Source: Streptomyces sp. ML-6 (GTDB lineage: Bacteria > Actinomycetota > Actinomycetes > Streptomycetales > Streptomycetaceae). From it: a DNA stretch of 64,000 nt. This document shows, piece by piece, positions 8,802 through 19,350 of this stretch. Position numbers and translations under genes: made by a program. Location of the stretch: positions 5,484,501 through 5,548,500 of the forward strand of contig NZ_JAOTIK010000001.1 in the NCBI RefSeq assembly GCF_030116705.1, read 5' to 3'. The stretch's first letter is position 1; every line of letters starts with the position of its first letter. The notes under the pieces were generated by a model. It searched no databases and was not told the origin of the DNA. It worked only from the letters and a program-made list of their open reading frames with translations.

Positions 8802-11800
8802 ACGGCGACGATCCTGCCCTGCTCATCGAACCCGTCGTCAGCCGGCCCCGCGAGGCCGAGGCCGGCTGCGCTTACCTCGTCACCGTCGACCTGCGCGGTC
8901 CGCTCGGGCCGCGGGGCGAGGAGGACCCGGAAGCCTGGCCGTACCAGGACGAGGAGCTGACCTTCACCGTCGCACTGGACGGGGGACGGCACTTCGTCTG
9001 CGAGGTGCTCGACGACCCCGCCCTCGTGCTGCACCGCTACGGGGGTACGTACGGCCCGGCCCGGTTCGTCGTCACGGCGGGCCCGGCCACCGGGCCCGCC
9101 GAACTGTGGCTGACCCTCACCAACCAGTGGGGGATGCCGGTCCGCAAGGCCGCCCTGCCCTGCCGGATCGTCCCGTCGGCGGAGGACGGTGCGCAGCTGC
9201 CGGTTCCGGTCGCCGGATACGTACCCGACCGGTCGGCCGTCCCCGCGCCGCACGGACCGGCCGGGTGGCCGGAGGAGGACGCGGCGGACGAGGCGCCGGA
9301 CAGGGCGACGGACGGGACGGCGGATGCGAACCGGTCCACGGACACCGGGACGGACACCGAAGACCTCGCGCCCCTCGAAGCGTTCCCGGTCCCGCGCACC
9401 ACACCGGGCCCGGTGGACCACGTCACGATCAGTTTCGCCGGTTTCAACCGTGCCTGGGCGGTGTGGATCGGGGACCGGCTGGAGCGGCGCGGGGTGACGG
9501 TCGTCCAGCAGCGCTGGGACCCGCCGGTGGAGGTGCCGCTGAAGGAGTCGCTGCGCGATCTGACGCTCTCTCCGGGACTGGTCCTCGCGGTCCTCGGGGA
9601 CTGGTACTTCCGGCTCGGCGAGCGCGGCCACGAGGAGTGGAACAGGGCGCTGCGCGAGGTCGTCGCCCCCGTCCCCGACCGCTTCGCCGCCGTGCGCGTC
9701 ACCACCTCCGCCCTGCCCGGCGCCACCTCGGCCCTCGGCGCGGCCGACCTGACCAACGTCGGTGCCGAGGAGGCCGAGCGCCGGCTCCTGGTCCGGCTGG
9801 GCCTGCCCACCGACCCGCTGCCCGAGGCGGCCGAGGCCCGGCCGGGGCCCCGGTATCCGGCCGACACCCCCGAGGTGTGGGGCGGGGTCCCGCGCCGCAA
9901 CACCCGGTTCACCGGCCGCGACGAGCTGCTCGCCACGACGTACGAGGCACTGCACGGGGCCCGCCCCGGCGCTGGTGTCGTGACCCTGCACGGCATGCCG
10001 GGCGTGGGCAAGACGCAGCTGGCGGCGGAGTACGTCCACCGGTTCGGCTCCGAGTACGACGTCGTGTGGTGGGTACCGGCCGACCGCCGGTCCCTCTACC
10101 GGCAGAAGCTGGCCGAGCTGGCATCCGTACTGGGCCTGCCCACGGGGGCCGAGTACGGGGAGCGGCTGCGGGCGGTGCGCGACGCGCTGCGCCGCGGCGA
10201 ACCGCACTCCCACTGGCTCCTGGTCCTGGACGGCGCGGACGAACCCGAGCACATCTGGGACCTGGTCCCCACCGGTCCCGGGCACGTGCTGATCACCTCC
10301 CGCAACCCGGGCTGGAGCGAGCACAACAGCAACCTCGTCGAGGTCCCGGTCTACGGACGTGAGGAGTCGGTCGCCTTCATCCAACGTCGGGCACCGCGCC
10401 TGACCCCGTACGAATCCGACCGGCTCGCCGAGGCCCTCGAAGACCTCCCGCTGCTCCTCGACCAGACCGCCGGCTGGCTCAACGACTCCGACATGTCCGT
10501 CGAGGAGTACATCGGACTTCTCGACGGCGGTAACGGCCAGGACGTCGTCAAGGTCTCCGCCGACTTCCCGCAGACCTTCCGGACCGCCTGGTCGATCCTG
10601 CTGAACAAGCTCAAGGAGACCGCCCCGGAGTCCGTCGGCCTGCTGCGGCTGTGCGGCTTCTTCGCCCCCCATGCCATCCCGCTGAACCTGCTGCACCGGG
10701 TCGCCTGGGGCACCGTCGGCGGCCTGGAGGCGCTCGCGGACCCCGACGTGTTCGACCGTGCGCTCCAGCAGTTGCTGCGCTACTCGGTCGTCAGGCTGGA
10801 GGCCACGACCCTCCCGCTCGGGGGAACGGCGGACCCGTCCGGGGCCCTCCACATCCACCGCATGATCCACCGCATGGTGCGGGACGAACTGACGGTGGCC
10901 GACCACGCGACCTGTGCCGCGGCGGCCCGCGGTGCGCTGGCCGCCGTCGCCAGGGGCCGGCCCTCCGACGTCCGGGCGTGGCCCGTGTACGCCACGCTCA
11001 CCCCGCACCTGAAATGGGCGGAGGTGCTGGAGAGCACCCAACCCGCGGTGCAGGACCTCGTCCTGGACTGCCTGCGCCACATGTACCTCTCCGGCGAGTA
11101 CGGCAGCGGCGTCCGGCTCGCCGGACCGGCCATGACCTCCTGGCGGACCCTGCTCGGCGCGACCCACCCCAGGATCTGGGACCTCGGCCACCACTACGCC
11201 AATCTGCTCCGCGCCCTGGGCGACTACACGACAAGCGCATGCGTGGAGCGCGAGGCGGCCGACTACCTGGAGGCCGAACGCGGCGGGCACGACCTGGCGC
11301 ACCTGCGCGCCGCCGGCGGTCTCGCCGCCGATCTGCGGGGCCTGGGCCGGTACGACGAGGCGCTGCGGCTCTCCACCTCGATCCGGGACCGCTACCTCGA
11401 CGTCCTCGGCCAACAGGACCACCGCACCCTGAACGCGGACAACAACCTCGCGGTGTCGCTGCGGTTGCTGGGCCGCTACGGCGAGGCGCTGGAACAGGAC
11501 TGGCACACCCTGGACCTGCGGCGTTCCGTGCTGGGCGGGCAGGCCCCCGCAACCTTGTACTCGGAACTCAACTGCGCCATCGACCTGCGGCTGCTGGGAC
11601 ACCACCGCGAGGCCGAGGAGGTCCTGGAACAGACGGTCCGCGGGCACCTGGAGGCGATCGGCGCCAACAACCCGCAGACCCTGCGCGCCCGGCACAACCT
11701 CGCCCTGTGCCGGTACTCCGCGGGTGATGCGGGCGCCGCCCGGTCCGGCCTCGCCCGGGTCCGGCGGGACTGCCTGCGGCTCCTCGGCGAGCACCACCCG

Positions 11801-12265
11801 CTCACCCTGCTGATCACGGCGAGCGCGGCCTGCGCGGAGCGGCGGGCGGGGGACCCGGACCGGGCGCTGACGCTGCACGAGCAGGTGGTGGCGGGCTACC
11901 GGTCGATGCTGGGTCCCGAACACCCGTACACCATCGGGACGGAGGGGAACCTCGGGCTGATGCGCTGGACGCTGGAGGAGCGGGACACCGCCGGTTACGA
12001 GATCGAGCGGGCCCGCTCCCTGATGTCCCGCGCGGTGGGCCCCGGGCATCCCTGGGCGCTCGGCTGCGCGTTCAACGCGGTGGTCGTCCGGGCCCGGAAC
12101 GGGCGGACCGACGAGGCGCACGAGCTGGTCCGGGCGAACGGCCCGCGGGCGACGGCCCTGTTGGGGACGGACCACCCGCTCGCCACGGCCTACCGGCGGG
12201 CGGAGGAGGAACCGGCGCGTGCCGGGCACCTGGAGTTCTGGGACTTCGAGCCCATGATCGTCTGA
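8798..12265 (+). CDS. fxsT: Second FxsT-like protein: beta-rich domain - TIR - NB-ARC - TPR
   Basis: A 1155-residue STAND protein. The GTG start lies in the GTGA overlap with the CHAT gene, behind GGGGAAGGGG; the open frame extends upstream only as a shadow of the CHAT gene. Residues 1-130 are a beta-rich domain absent from FxsT at 1159-4152, followed by an Asp/Thr-rich linker. TIR starts at about 209 with VTISFAGFNRAW, NB-ARC Walker A GMPGVGKT is at about 399-406, and TPRs run to the end, which reads FWDFEPMIV. DNA of the TIR/NB-ARC part is almost identical to the first copy, while the TPR part is clearly diverged, as expected if the repeats recognise different ligands. Confidence 0.86.
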   Translation: MNGDDPALLIEPVVSRPREAEAGCAYLVTVDLRGPLGPRGEEDPEAWPYQDEELTFTVALDGGRHFVCEVLDDPALVLHRYGGTYGPARFVVTAGPATGPAELWLTLTNQWGMPVRKAALPCRIVPSAEDGAQLPVPVAGYVPDRSAVPAPHGPAGWPEEDAADEAPDRATDGTADANRSTDTGTDTEDLAPLEAFPVPRTTPGPVDHVTISFAGFNRAWAVWIGDRLERRGVTVVQQRWDPPVEVPLKESLRDLTLSPGLVLAVLGDWYFRLGERGHEEWNRALREVVAPVPDRFAAVRVTTSALPGATSALGAADLTNVGAEEAERRLLVRLGLPTDPLPEAAEARPGPRYPADTPEVWGGVPRRNTRFTGRDELLATTYEALHGARPGAGVVTLHGMPGVGKTQLAAEYVHRFGSEYDVVWWVPADRRSLYRQKLAELASVLGLPTGAEYGERLRAVRDALRRGEPHSHWLLVLDGADEPEHIWDLVPTGPGHVLITSRNPGWSEHNSNLVEVPVYGREESVAFIQRRAPRLTPYESDRLAEALEDLPLLLDQTAGWLNDSDMSVEEYIGLLDGGNGQDVVKVSADFPQTFRTAWSILLNKLKETAPESVGLLRLCGFFAPHAIPLNLLHRVAWGTVGGLEALADPDVFDRALQQLLRYSVVRLEATTLPLGGTADPSGALHIHRMIHRMVRDELTVADHATCAAAARGALAAVARGRPSDVRAWPVYATLTPHLKWAEVLESTQPAVQDLVLDCLRHMYLSGEYGSGVRLAGPAMTSWRTLLGATHPRIWDLGHHYANLLRALGDYTTSACVEREAADYLEAERGGHDLAHLRAAGGLAADLRGLGRYDEALRLSTSIRDRYLDVLGQQDHRTLNADNNLAVSLRLLGRYGEALEQDWHTLDLRRSVLGGQAPATLYSELNCAIDLRLLGHHREAEEVLEQTVRGHLEAIGANNPQTLRARHNLALCRYSAGDAGAARSGLARVRRDCLRLLGEHHPLTLLITASAACAERRAGDPDRALTLHEQVVAGYRSMLGPEHPYTIGTEGNLGLMRWTLEERDTAGYEIERARSLMSRAVGPGHPWALGCAFNAVVVRARNGRTDEAHELVRANGPRATALLGTDHPLATAYRRAEEEPARAGHLEFWDFEPMIV

Positions 12266-12338
12266 ACTGCGCCGCCCCGCAGCGTCGTTGGGGATGCTCG
12301 TACGGGAGTGGCCGGCGTGTCATGCCGAGGGACCCGCC

Positions 12339-12357
12339 CCCGCGATCGTCTCGCGGG
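12339..12357. terminator. Stem-loop between convergent fxsT2 and kgd
   Basis: CCCGCGA and TCGCGGG with a 5-base loop form a perfect 7-bp stem in the 119-bp gap between two convergent genes. It could end transcription from both sides. Confidence 0.5.
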
Positions 12358-12384
12358 AACGGGCCCCTTTCGTGCGGCAGCGGG

Positions 12385-15300
12385 TCAGGCCTCGAAGACC
12401 TCGGCGACCAGCTGGGCCTGCTCGGCCTGGTGGCGCTTGGCCGAGCCGACCGCCGGGGACGAGCTGTGCGGGCGCGAGATGCGGCGCAGGCGCTCACCGT
12501 GCGGGACGTCGGCACCGACGGCCAGGTCCAGGTGGTCGATCAGGTTCAGGGCGATGAACGGCCAGGCACCCTGGTTGGCGGGCTCCTCCTGGGTCCAGAG
12601 GTACTTCTCGGCGTTCGGGTACTTGGCGATCTCGGCCTGGATCTCGGCACCCGGCAGCGGGTACAGGCGCTCCAGACGGATGATCGCGGTGTCCGTGACG
12701 CCGCGCTTGGCGCGCTCGGCCTCCAGGTCGTAGTAGACCTTGCCGGCGCAGAAGACGACCTTGCGGACGTCGGCCGGGTTCACCGAGTCGTCGCCGATCA
12801 CCGGGCGGAAGCCGCCGCTGGTGAACTCCTCCATCTTCGACGCGGCCGCCTTGAGGCGGAGCATCGACTTCGGGGTGAAGACGATCAGCGGCTTGTGGTG
12901 CGGGTTGTGCACCTGCCACCGCAGGAGGTGGAAGTAGTTCGACGGCAGGGTCGGCATGGCGACCGTCATGTTGTTCTGCGCGCACAGCGTGAGGAAGCGC
13001 TCCGGGCGGGCGGACGAGTGGTCCGGGCCCTGGCCCTCGTAGCCGTGCGGCAGCAGCAGCGTGACGCCGGAGGTCTGGCCCCACTTCTGCTCGGCCGAGG
13101 AGATGAACTCGTCGACGACGGTCTGCGCGCCGTTGACGAAGTCACCGAACTGGGCCTCCCAGATGACCAGCGACTCGGGACGGGCCAGCGAGTAGCCGTA
13201 CTCGAAGCCCATCGCCGCGTACTCGCTGAGCAGCGAGTCGTAGACGTTGTAACGGGCCTGGTCGTCGGAGAGGTAGAGCAGCGGGGTGTAGTCCTCGCCG
13301 GTCACCTGGTCGACGAGGACCGCGTGGCGCTGGCCGAAGGTGCCGCGGCGGCTGTCCTGGCCGGCGAGCCGGACCGGGGTGCCCTCCATCAGCAGCGAGC
13401 CGATGGCCAGGGTCTCGCCCATGCCCCAGTCGATCGTGCCGTTCTCCACCGAGGCCGCGCGACGCTGCATCTGCGGCATCAGACGGGGGTGGACGGTGAT
13501 CCGGTCGGGGATGTTGACCTGGGACTCCGCGATGACCTTCACGACCTCCTGGGAGACCGCGGTGGTCACGGCGACCGGGAACTCCGGCTGGACCTCGGGG
13601 GAGTGCGCCGGGGCCGGCAGCGAGGTGGCCTCGCGGACCTCCGCGAAGACCTTCTCCAGCTGGCCCTGGAAGTCCTGGAGTGCCTGCTCGGCCTCTTCCA
13701 GCGTGATGTCGCCGCGACCGATGAGGGACTCGGTGTAGAGCTTGCGCACCGAGCGCTTCTTGTCGATCAGGGTGTACATCTGCGGGTTGGTGAACTCCGG
13801 GTTGTCGCCCTCGTTGTGACCGCGGCGGCGGTAGCAGATGAGGTCGATCACGACGTCCTTGTTGAACGCCTGCCGGAACTCGAAGGCCAGCCGCGCGACG
13901 CGGACGACGGCCTCGGGGTCGTCGCCGTTGACGTGGATGATCGGGGCCTCGATCATGCGCGCCACGTCGGTGGCGTACATCGAGGAGCGCGAGGACTCCG
14001 GGGCGGCGGTGAAGCCGACCTGGTTGTTGATCACCACGTGCACGGTGCCGCCGGTGCGGTAGCCGCGCAGCTGCGACATGTTGAGCGTCTCGGCGACGAC
14101 GCCCTGGCCCGCGAAGGCCGCGTCGCCGTGGAGCGCGACGGGCAGGACGGTGAAGTCCGTGCCGCCCTTGTTGATGATGTCCTGCTTGGCGCGGGCGATG
14201 CCCTCCAGGACCGGGTCGACCGCCTCCAGGTGCGAGGGGTTGGCGGCCAGCGAGACCTTGATCTGCTCGCCGTCCAGACCGGTGAAGGTGCCCTCGGCGC
14301 CCAGGTGGTACTTCACGTCGCCCGAGCCGTGCATCGACCGGGGGTCGAGGTTGCCCTCGAACTCGCGGAAGATCTGGGCGTACGACTTGCCGACGATGTT
14401 CGCCAGCACGTTCAGCCGGCCGCGGTGGGCCATGCCGATGACGACCTCGTCGAGGCGGGCCTCGGCGGCGGAGTCGATGACCGCGTCGAGCAGCGGGATG
14501 ACGGACTCGCCGCCCTCCAGCGAGAACCGCTTCTGGCCGACGTACTTGGTCTGCAGGAAGGTTTCGAACGCCTCGGCCGCGTTCAGCCGGCGCAGGATGC
14601 GCAGCTGCTCCTCGCGCTCGGGCTGCTGGGTGCGGGTGCGCTCCACCCGGTCCTGGATCCACTTGCGCTGCTTCGGATCCTGGATGTGCATGAACTCGAT
14701 GCCGGTGGTGCGGCAGTACGACTCGCGCAGCACGCCGAGGATGTCACGGAGCTTCATCATCGACTTGCCGGCGAAACCGCCGACCGCGAAGTCGCGCTCC
14801 AGGTCCCACAGGGTGAGGCCGTGCTCGGTGATGTCCAGGTCGGGGTGCTTGCGCTGGCGGTACTCCAGCGGGTCGGTGTCGGCCATGACGTGGCCGCGGA
14901 CCCGGTAGGAGTGGATCAGCTCGAAGACCCGCGCGGCCTTGGTCACGTCGTTGTCGTGCGAGGCGTCGATGTCCGTCAGCCAGCGGACCGGCTCGTACGG
15001 GATGCGCAGCGACTTGAAGATCTCGTCGTAGAACTCGTTCTCGCCGAGCAGCAGCTGGGAGACGATCCGCAGGAACTCGCCGGAGGCGGCGCCCTGGATG
15101 ACCCGGTGGTCGTACGTCGAGGTCAGCGTCATGACCTTGGAGATGCCCAGCTTGTTCAGGGTGTCCTGGGAGGTGCCCTGGAACTCGGCGGGGTAGTCCA
15201 TCGCGCCGACGCCCATGATGAGGCCCTGACCGGGCATCAGGCGGGGCACCGAGTGGACGGTGCCGATGCCGCCGGGGTTGGTCAGCGAGGCGGTGACGCC

Positions 15301-16182
15301 GGTGAAGTCGTCCATGCCGAGCTTGCCGTTGCGGGCGCGGCGGACGATGTCCTCGTAGGCCTGCCAGAACTCGAAGAAGTTGAGCGTCTCGGCCTTCTTG
15401 ATGGCCGCGACGACCAGCTGGCGGTCGCCGTTCGGCTTCACCAGGTCGATGGCGAGACCGAGGTTCACGTGGTCCGGCTTGACCAGGGTCGGCTTGCCGT
15501 CCTTCACCGCGAAGGAGTGGTTCATCGCCGGCATGGCCTTGAGGGCCTGCACCATCGCGTACCCGATGAGGTGCGTGAAGGAGATCTTCCCGCCCCGGGC
15601 GCGCTTGAGGTGGTTGTTGATGACGATGCGGTTGTCGAAGAGCAGCTTCACCGGGACGGCGCGGACGGACGTGGCCGTCGGCAGCTCCAGCGAGGCGTTC
15701 ATGTTCTTCGCGACGGCGGCCGAGGGGCCGCGCAGCGTCACGTACTCGGGGCCCTCGGCGGCCTCGGTGGCCGGTGCGGCCTTGGCGGCGGGGGCGGCTG
15801 CCTTCGCGGCCGGGGCCGGGGCGGCCTCCGCGGGGGCAGCGGCGGCCTGTGCGGGAGCCGGGGCCGGAGCCGCGGGAGCCGGGGTCTTCGCGGCCGGCGC
15901 GGGAGTCTGCGCCGGTGCGGGCTGTGCGGGAGCGGCCGGGGTCACCGGGGCCGCCGGGGTCGGGGCGCCGGGAACGGGCTTGTCCGCCGTGCCGGACGTG
16001 CCCGGCTTGTAGTCGGCGAAGAAGTCCCACCAGGCGCGATCGACCGAATTGGGGTCCTGGAGGTACTGCTGGTAGATCTCGTCGACGAGCCACTCATTGG
16101 GGCCGAAAGCCGCGGCGGGGTTCGCACCCGCGCTGGCTTGGTCGGTCGAGATGCTCGAGTTACTGGGGGACTGAGACGACAC
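12385..16182 (-). CDS. kgd: Multifunctional 2-oxoglutarate decarboxylase/dehydrogenase E1-E2
   Basis: About 1265 residues. A short E1o N-terminal segment ([13 protein letters not shown]) is followed by an Ala/Pro-rich flexible linker, an E2-type succinyltransferase domain with the [13 protein letters not shown] active-site motif, and the full thiamine-diphosphate-dependent E1o ([31 protein letters not shown]). This single-chain E2-E1 arrangement is typical of actinobacteria and acts in the TCA cycle. I prefer the GTG at 16182 (reading [10 protein letters not shown]) behind AGAGGG; the frame is open to an ATG at 16233. It is convergent to the conflict cluster and next to the two-component pair, as I recall for Streptomyces. 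Confidence 0.95.
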   Translation of the reverse strand: MSSQSPSNSSISTDQASAGANPAAAFGPNEWLVDEIYQQYLQDPNSVDRAWWDFFADYKPGTSGTADKPVPGAPTPAAPVTPAAPAQPAPAQTPAPAAKTPAPAAPAPAPAQAAAAPAEAAPAPAAKAAAPAAKAAPATEAAEGPEYVTLRGPSAAVAKNMNASLELPTATSVRAVPVKLLFDNRIVINNHLKRARGGKISFTHLIGYAMVQALKAMPAMNHSFAVKDGKPTLVKPDHVNLGLAIDLVKPNGDRQLVVAAIKKAETLNFFEFWQAYEDIVRRARNGKLGMDDFTGVTASLTNPGGIGTVHSVPRLMPGQGLIMGVGAMDYPAEFQGTSQDTLNKLGISKVMTLTSTYDHRVIQGAASGEFLRIVSQLLLGENEFYDEIFKSLRIPYEPVRWLTDIDASHDNDVTKAARVFELIHSYRVRGHVMADTDPLEYRQRKHPDLDITEHGLTLWDLERDFAVGGFAGKSMMKLRDILGVLRESYCRTTGIEFMHIQDPKQRKWIQDRVERTRTQQPEREEQLRILRRLNAAEAFETFLQTKYVGQKRFSLEGGESVIPLLDAVIDSAAEARLDEVVIGMAHRGRLNVLANIVGKSYAQIFREFEGNLDPRSMHGSGDVKYHLGAEGTFTGLDGEQIKVSLAANPSHLEAVDPVLEGIARAKQDIINKGGTDFTVLPVALHGDAAFAGQGVVAETLNMSQLRGYRTGGTVHVVINNQVGFTAAPESSRSSMYATDVARMIEAPIIHVNGDDPEAVVRVARLAFEFRQAFNKDVVIDLICYRRRGHNEGDNPEFTNPQMYTLIDKKRSVRKLYTESLIGRGDITLEEAEQALQDFQGQLEKVFAEVREATSLPAPAHSPEVQPEFPVAVTTAVSQEVVKVIAESQVNIPDRITVHPRLMPQMQRRAASVENGTIDWGMGETLAIGSLLMEGTPVRLAGQDSRRGTFGQRHAVLVDQVTGEDYTPLLYLSDDQARYNVYDSLLSEYAAMGFEYGYSLARPESLVIWEAQFGDFVNGAQTVVDEFISSAEQKWGQTSGVTLLLPHGYEGQGPDHSSARPERFLTLCAQNNMTVAMPTLPSNYFHLLRWQVHNPHHKPLIVFTPKSMLRLKAAASKMEEFTSGGFRPVIGDDSVNPADVRKVVFCAGKVYYDLEAERAKRGVTDTAIIRLERLYPLPGAEIQAEIAKYPNAEKYLWTQEEPANQGAWPFIALNLIDHLDLAVGADVPHGERLRRISRPHSSSPAVGSAKRHQAEQAQLVAEVFEA

Positions 16183-16439
16183 GGCGGCAACCGCCCTCTT
16201 CCGCTTCACAAGGTGATGGACAGCGGAAATCAAGGCTACGCCTCCCGGGCCGTTACTTGCAGGCCGGGCCGGTCTTCGTCGCGCAAGTCACACTGGAAGG
16301 CGGGTTTCGGGGCAGGAAATGGCGGGAAACAAGCATGGTTCCGCTTCACTGCGGACATGCCGAACCGGGGCTGCGGCCACCTGGACCGCACCCCTTGAAC
16401 GGAACACGCAGAACGTGCCCTTCCGGTTCGAACCCTATG

Positions 16440-17516
16440 TCAACCGCGCGGTTGTGTGGTCCCCGGAAGAGTGACCTGAATTCGGCAACCGCGAGCAGAT
16501 TCGGCCACCCGGATGCGCCCGCCGTGCAGATCCACCGCCCAGCGGGCGATCGCCAGGCCGAGCCCGGTGCCCCCGTCGCTGCCCGGACCGTGCGGGGACG
16601 GCACCTCGCCCCGGTTGAAGCGCTCGAAGACCCGGTGCCGCTCCGCCTCCGGAATGCCCGGCCCCTCGTCCAGAACCTCCAGCACGAGGGATTCCGGGCC
16701 GGGCCCGCGCCGCGCCAGCACGGTGACCCGGCCGTGCGGCGGGCTGTGCTTGACAGCGTTGTCGATCAGATTGGCCACCACTTGGTGCAGGCGTTCCGCG
16801 TCCGCGTGCGCGGTCAGCTCGGGCGGCGAGACGTCCAGGTGCAGGTGCACGTCCTTGCGGGTGTGGTTCCCGGAACCGGACGACAGCCTGCGGTGCGAGA
16901 CGGCGAGGTTCGCCTCCTTCAGCACCCCCGACAGATACGGCCACACCTCGAAACGACCGGCCTTGAGCGTGACCACCCCGTTGTCCAGCCGGGACAGGTC
17001 CAGCAGCGTCTCCACCAGCCGGCCGAGCCGCTCGGTCTGCTTCAGCGCGGTGCGCATGGTCTCCGGATCGGCCGAGGACACCCCGTCCACGACGTTCTCC
17101 AGCACGGCTCTCAGCGCCGCGATGGGAGTGCGCAACTCGTGCGAGACGTTGGCCACCAGCTCCTTGCGGTGCCGGTCCACGGCCTCCAGGTCGTCCGCCA
17201 TGAGGTTGATCGTCTGGGCCAGGTCGCCCAGTTCGTCGCGCCGGTCGGCGCCGCTCACCCGCCGGGTGTAGTCGCCGTGCGATATCGACCGGGCCACCGT
17301 CGTCATCTCGTCCAGCGGCGCCGTCAGGCCGTGCGCCACGAACTGCGTGATCAGCAGGGTCGCGATCACCGAGAACACCGTGATGAACCGCAGCTCGGTC
17401 CGGGTGCGCACGGCCACCATCAGCAGCCCGGTGGTGATGAACACCGAGACCACCACGAGCGTGCCCAGCTTGGCCTTGACGGAGAAGGGCCTCAGCCCGG
17501 GGCCGGAGGCGCTCAT
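16440..17516 (-). CDS. Sensor histidine kinase
   Basis: A 358-residue kinase with two closely spaced transmembrane segments (about 15-35 and 40-60, almost no extracytoplasmic loop), then HAMP, HisKA with His126 in NVSHELRTP, and HATPase_c with LIDNAVKHSPP (N box), DEGPGIPE (G1) and GTGLGLAIARWAVDLHGG (G2). With no real sensor loop, it probably senses a membrane or cytoplasmic signal. The start overlaps the response-regulator stop (ATGA). The last codons form a small stem (CAACCGCGCGGTTG). Confidence 0.93.
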   Translation of the reverse strand: MSASGPGLRPFSVKAKLGTLVVVSVFITTGLLMVAVRTRTELRFITVFSVIATLLITQFVAHGLTAPLDEMTTVARSISHGDYTRRVSGADRRDELGDLAQTINLMADDLEAVDRHRKELVANVSHELRTPIAALRAVLENVVDGVSSADPETMRTALKQTERLGRLVETLLDLSRLDNGVVTLKAGRFEVWPYLSGVLKEANLAVSHRRLSSGSGNHTRKDVHLHLDVSPPELTAHADAERLHQVVANLIDNAVKHSPPHGRVTVLARRGPGPESLVLEVLDEGPGIPEAERHRVFERFNRGEVPSPHGPGSDGGTGLGLAIARWAVDLHGGRIRVAESARGCRIQVTLPGTTQPRG

Positions 17517-18250
17517 GGGGCCGGGGTCTCCAAGGCGTAGCCGACCCCGTGCACGGTCCGGATCCGCTCCGCGCCGATCTTCCGGCGCAGCGCCTTGATG
17601 TGGCTGTCCACGGTGCGGGTGCCGGAGGCGTCCGCCCAGTCCCAGACCTCGGCCAGCAACTGCTCCCGGGACAGGACGGCGCGCGGGGTGTTCGCCAGGC
17701 AGACCAGCAGGTCGAACTCGGTCGGCGTGAGGTGGACGTCCTCGGCGCGCACCCGGACCCGCCGCTGGGCGTGGTCGATCTCCAGCTCGCCGAGGCGCAG
17801 TATCCCGCTCCGCGGCGTCACCGCGGCCAGCGCCGCGCGCTCGACCCGGCGCAGCAGGACGTGCACCCGGGCCGCCAGCTCGCGCATCGAGAACGGCTTG
17901 GTCATGTAGTCGTCGGCGCCGACCCCGAGGCCGACCAGCATGTCGGTCTCGTCGTCCCGCGCCGTCAGCATCAGCACCGGCACCGGCCGCTGGGCCTGCA
18001 CCCGGCGGCAGACCTCCAGGCCGTCGAAGCCGGGAAGCATGATGTCGAGCACCATCAGATCGGGCTGCCAGGCCTCGGCCGCGTCCACCGCCGCGGGGCC
18101 GTCGAGTGCGGTCTGCACCAGAAAGCCCTCGGCCCGCAGCCGGGCGGAAATGGCATCGACGATCGTGGCGTCGTCCTCGACCACCAGCACCCGGCGCTGC
18201 GCTCCCGGGGTGGCCGCGACGTTGTTGTGGGTGGTGTGTGTCTGTTCCAT
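17513..18250 (-). CDS. OmpR/PhoB-family response regulator
   Basis: A 245-residue regulator. The receiver domain (about 20-135) has the phosphoacceptor Asp69 in VLDIMLPG and the DDYMTKPF Lys motif. The C-terminal winged-helix domain has LTPTEFDLLVCLAN and TVDSHIKALRRKIG. It is the first gene of the pair and couples to the kinase by an ATGA overlap. The 220 bases upstream should hold the promoter. Confidence 0.94.
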   Translation of the reverse strand: MEQTHTTHNNVAATPGAQRRVLVVEDDATIVDAISARLRAEGFLVQTALDGPAAVDAAEAWQPDLMVLDIMLPGFDGLEVCRRVQAQRPVPVLMLTARDDETDMLVGLGVGADDYMTKPFSMRELAARVHVLLRRVERAALAAVTPRSGILRLGELEIDHAQRRVRVRAEDVHLTPTEFDLLVCLANTPRAVLSREQLLAEVWDWADASGTRTVDSHIKALRRKIGAERIRTVHGVGYALETPAP

Positions 18251-18473
18251 CGCCCCGCCCCTGCCCGTCCTCGCGGGGGCCGTTCCCCCGGACGCACGGT
18301 CTTCGCTTGTGGATTTCGTGGGTGACCCCGTTACGGGTCAGCAGCGTAAAGGCAGCGGACTGCTCTCGGCTACGCAGGGTGTAACGGCTCGGACGCGAGG
18401 AAGTGGCGGAGTGTCGGCCTTGTGATGCTTGGCCCCGGGGCTTTCGGGGCCGGCGATACCCGGCGGGGGGATC

Positions 18474-19172
18474 TCAGCCCGTCCGAAGTGCGAGATGCAC
18501 CACGTCGGGAACACCTCGGGCAACATTGACCTCTTCAGTCCTTACCCCACTGAATCCGGCATTCCGTAGGGCCTGTTCGAAGTCGGCGGAAGGCTGGGCG
18601 GACCACACCGCGAGCACGCCGCCCGGTGTCAGCCGCTCCAGACAGTCCGCCAGACCGGCGGGCGAGTACAGGCTCGTGTTGTCCTCGGTGACCGTCCAGT
18701 CCGGCCCGTTGTCGATGTCCAGGCACAGAGCGTCGTAACGCTCCGTGGTCGTGTGCAGGTGGGCGACGAGGTCCACCGTCAGGATCGAGGCCCGCGGATC
18801 GGCGAGCGCCGGGCCGGAGATCGAGGCCAGCGGGCCCTCCAGGTGCCAGTCCACGATCGCCTGCTCCCGCTCGGCCACGACGATCCGCCCCCAGCGCGGC
18901 TCGGCGGCGGCCCGGGCCAGCGAGAAACCGACCCCGAGCCCCCCGATGAGCACCGAGGGCTCCGGCCGGTCGGCGGGCAGGGCGGCCAGCGCCGCGTCGA
19001 TCAGCAGCCGCTCGGAGCGCCCGTCCGAGGTGTCCATCAGGAAGCACCCGTTGGCGATGATCTCGAAGTCGTCACCGCGCTCCCGCAGGACGACCTCGCC
19101 GTACGGGCCTTCGCGACGGTCGAGCGTGACGGGGGTGGGGGCGGGGGCGTCGGAGCGGTACGTGTGGGACAT
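18474..19172 (-). CDS. Spermidine-synthase-like methyltransferase-fold protein
   Basis: A 232-residue Rossmann protein with LIGGLGVGFSLARAA (motif I, nucleotide-binding loop) and VVAEREQAIVDWH, as in polyamine aminopropyltransferases. It is shorter than true spermidine synthases and I do not see the usual catalytic Asp pattern clearly, so the substrate is unknown. It stands alone between the response regulator and the ABC operon. Confidence 0.8.
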   Translation of the reverse strand: MSHTYRSDAPAPTPVTLDRREGPYGEVVLRERGDDFEIIANGCFLMDTSDGRSERLLIDAALAALPADRPEPSVLIGGLGVGFSLARAAAEPRWGRIVVAEREQAIVDWHLEGPLASISGPALADPRASILTVDLVAHLHTTTERYDALCLDIDNGPDWTVTEDNTSLYSPAGLADCLERLTPGGVLAVWSAQPSADFEQALRNAGFSGVRTEEVNVARGVPDVVHLALRTG

Positions 19173-19350
19173 GGTGCGGGTCTCCGGTGGACGGCGGACG
19201 AGGTCCCCGCCATCCTGTCCGGTCGGCGCGTTCGGAGGCCAGCGGGTTGGCGGGTCGGCAGGTCGGTCGGTTCGTCGTTCTCGTTGCCGGAGGGGCGGTG
19301 ACCGGGAGGGCCGGGGGTCCGGTGGGGCGTCCGGTCCGTCCGGCGTCGGG

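Noticed and set aside
12322..16398. 1358-codon plus-strand frame opposite kgd
   Set aside because: kgd is unmistakable on the minus strand, and the plus frame reads low-complexity Val/Leu/Arg/Asp-rich sequence.
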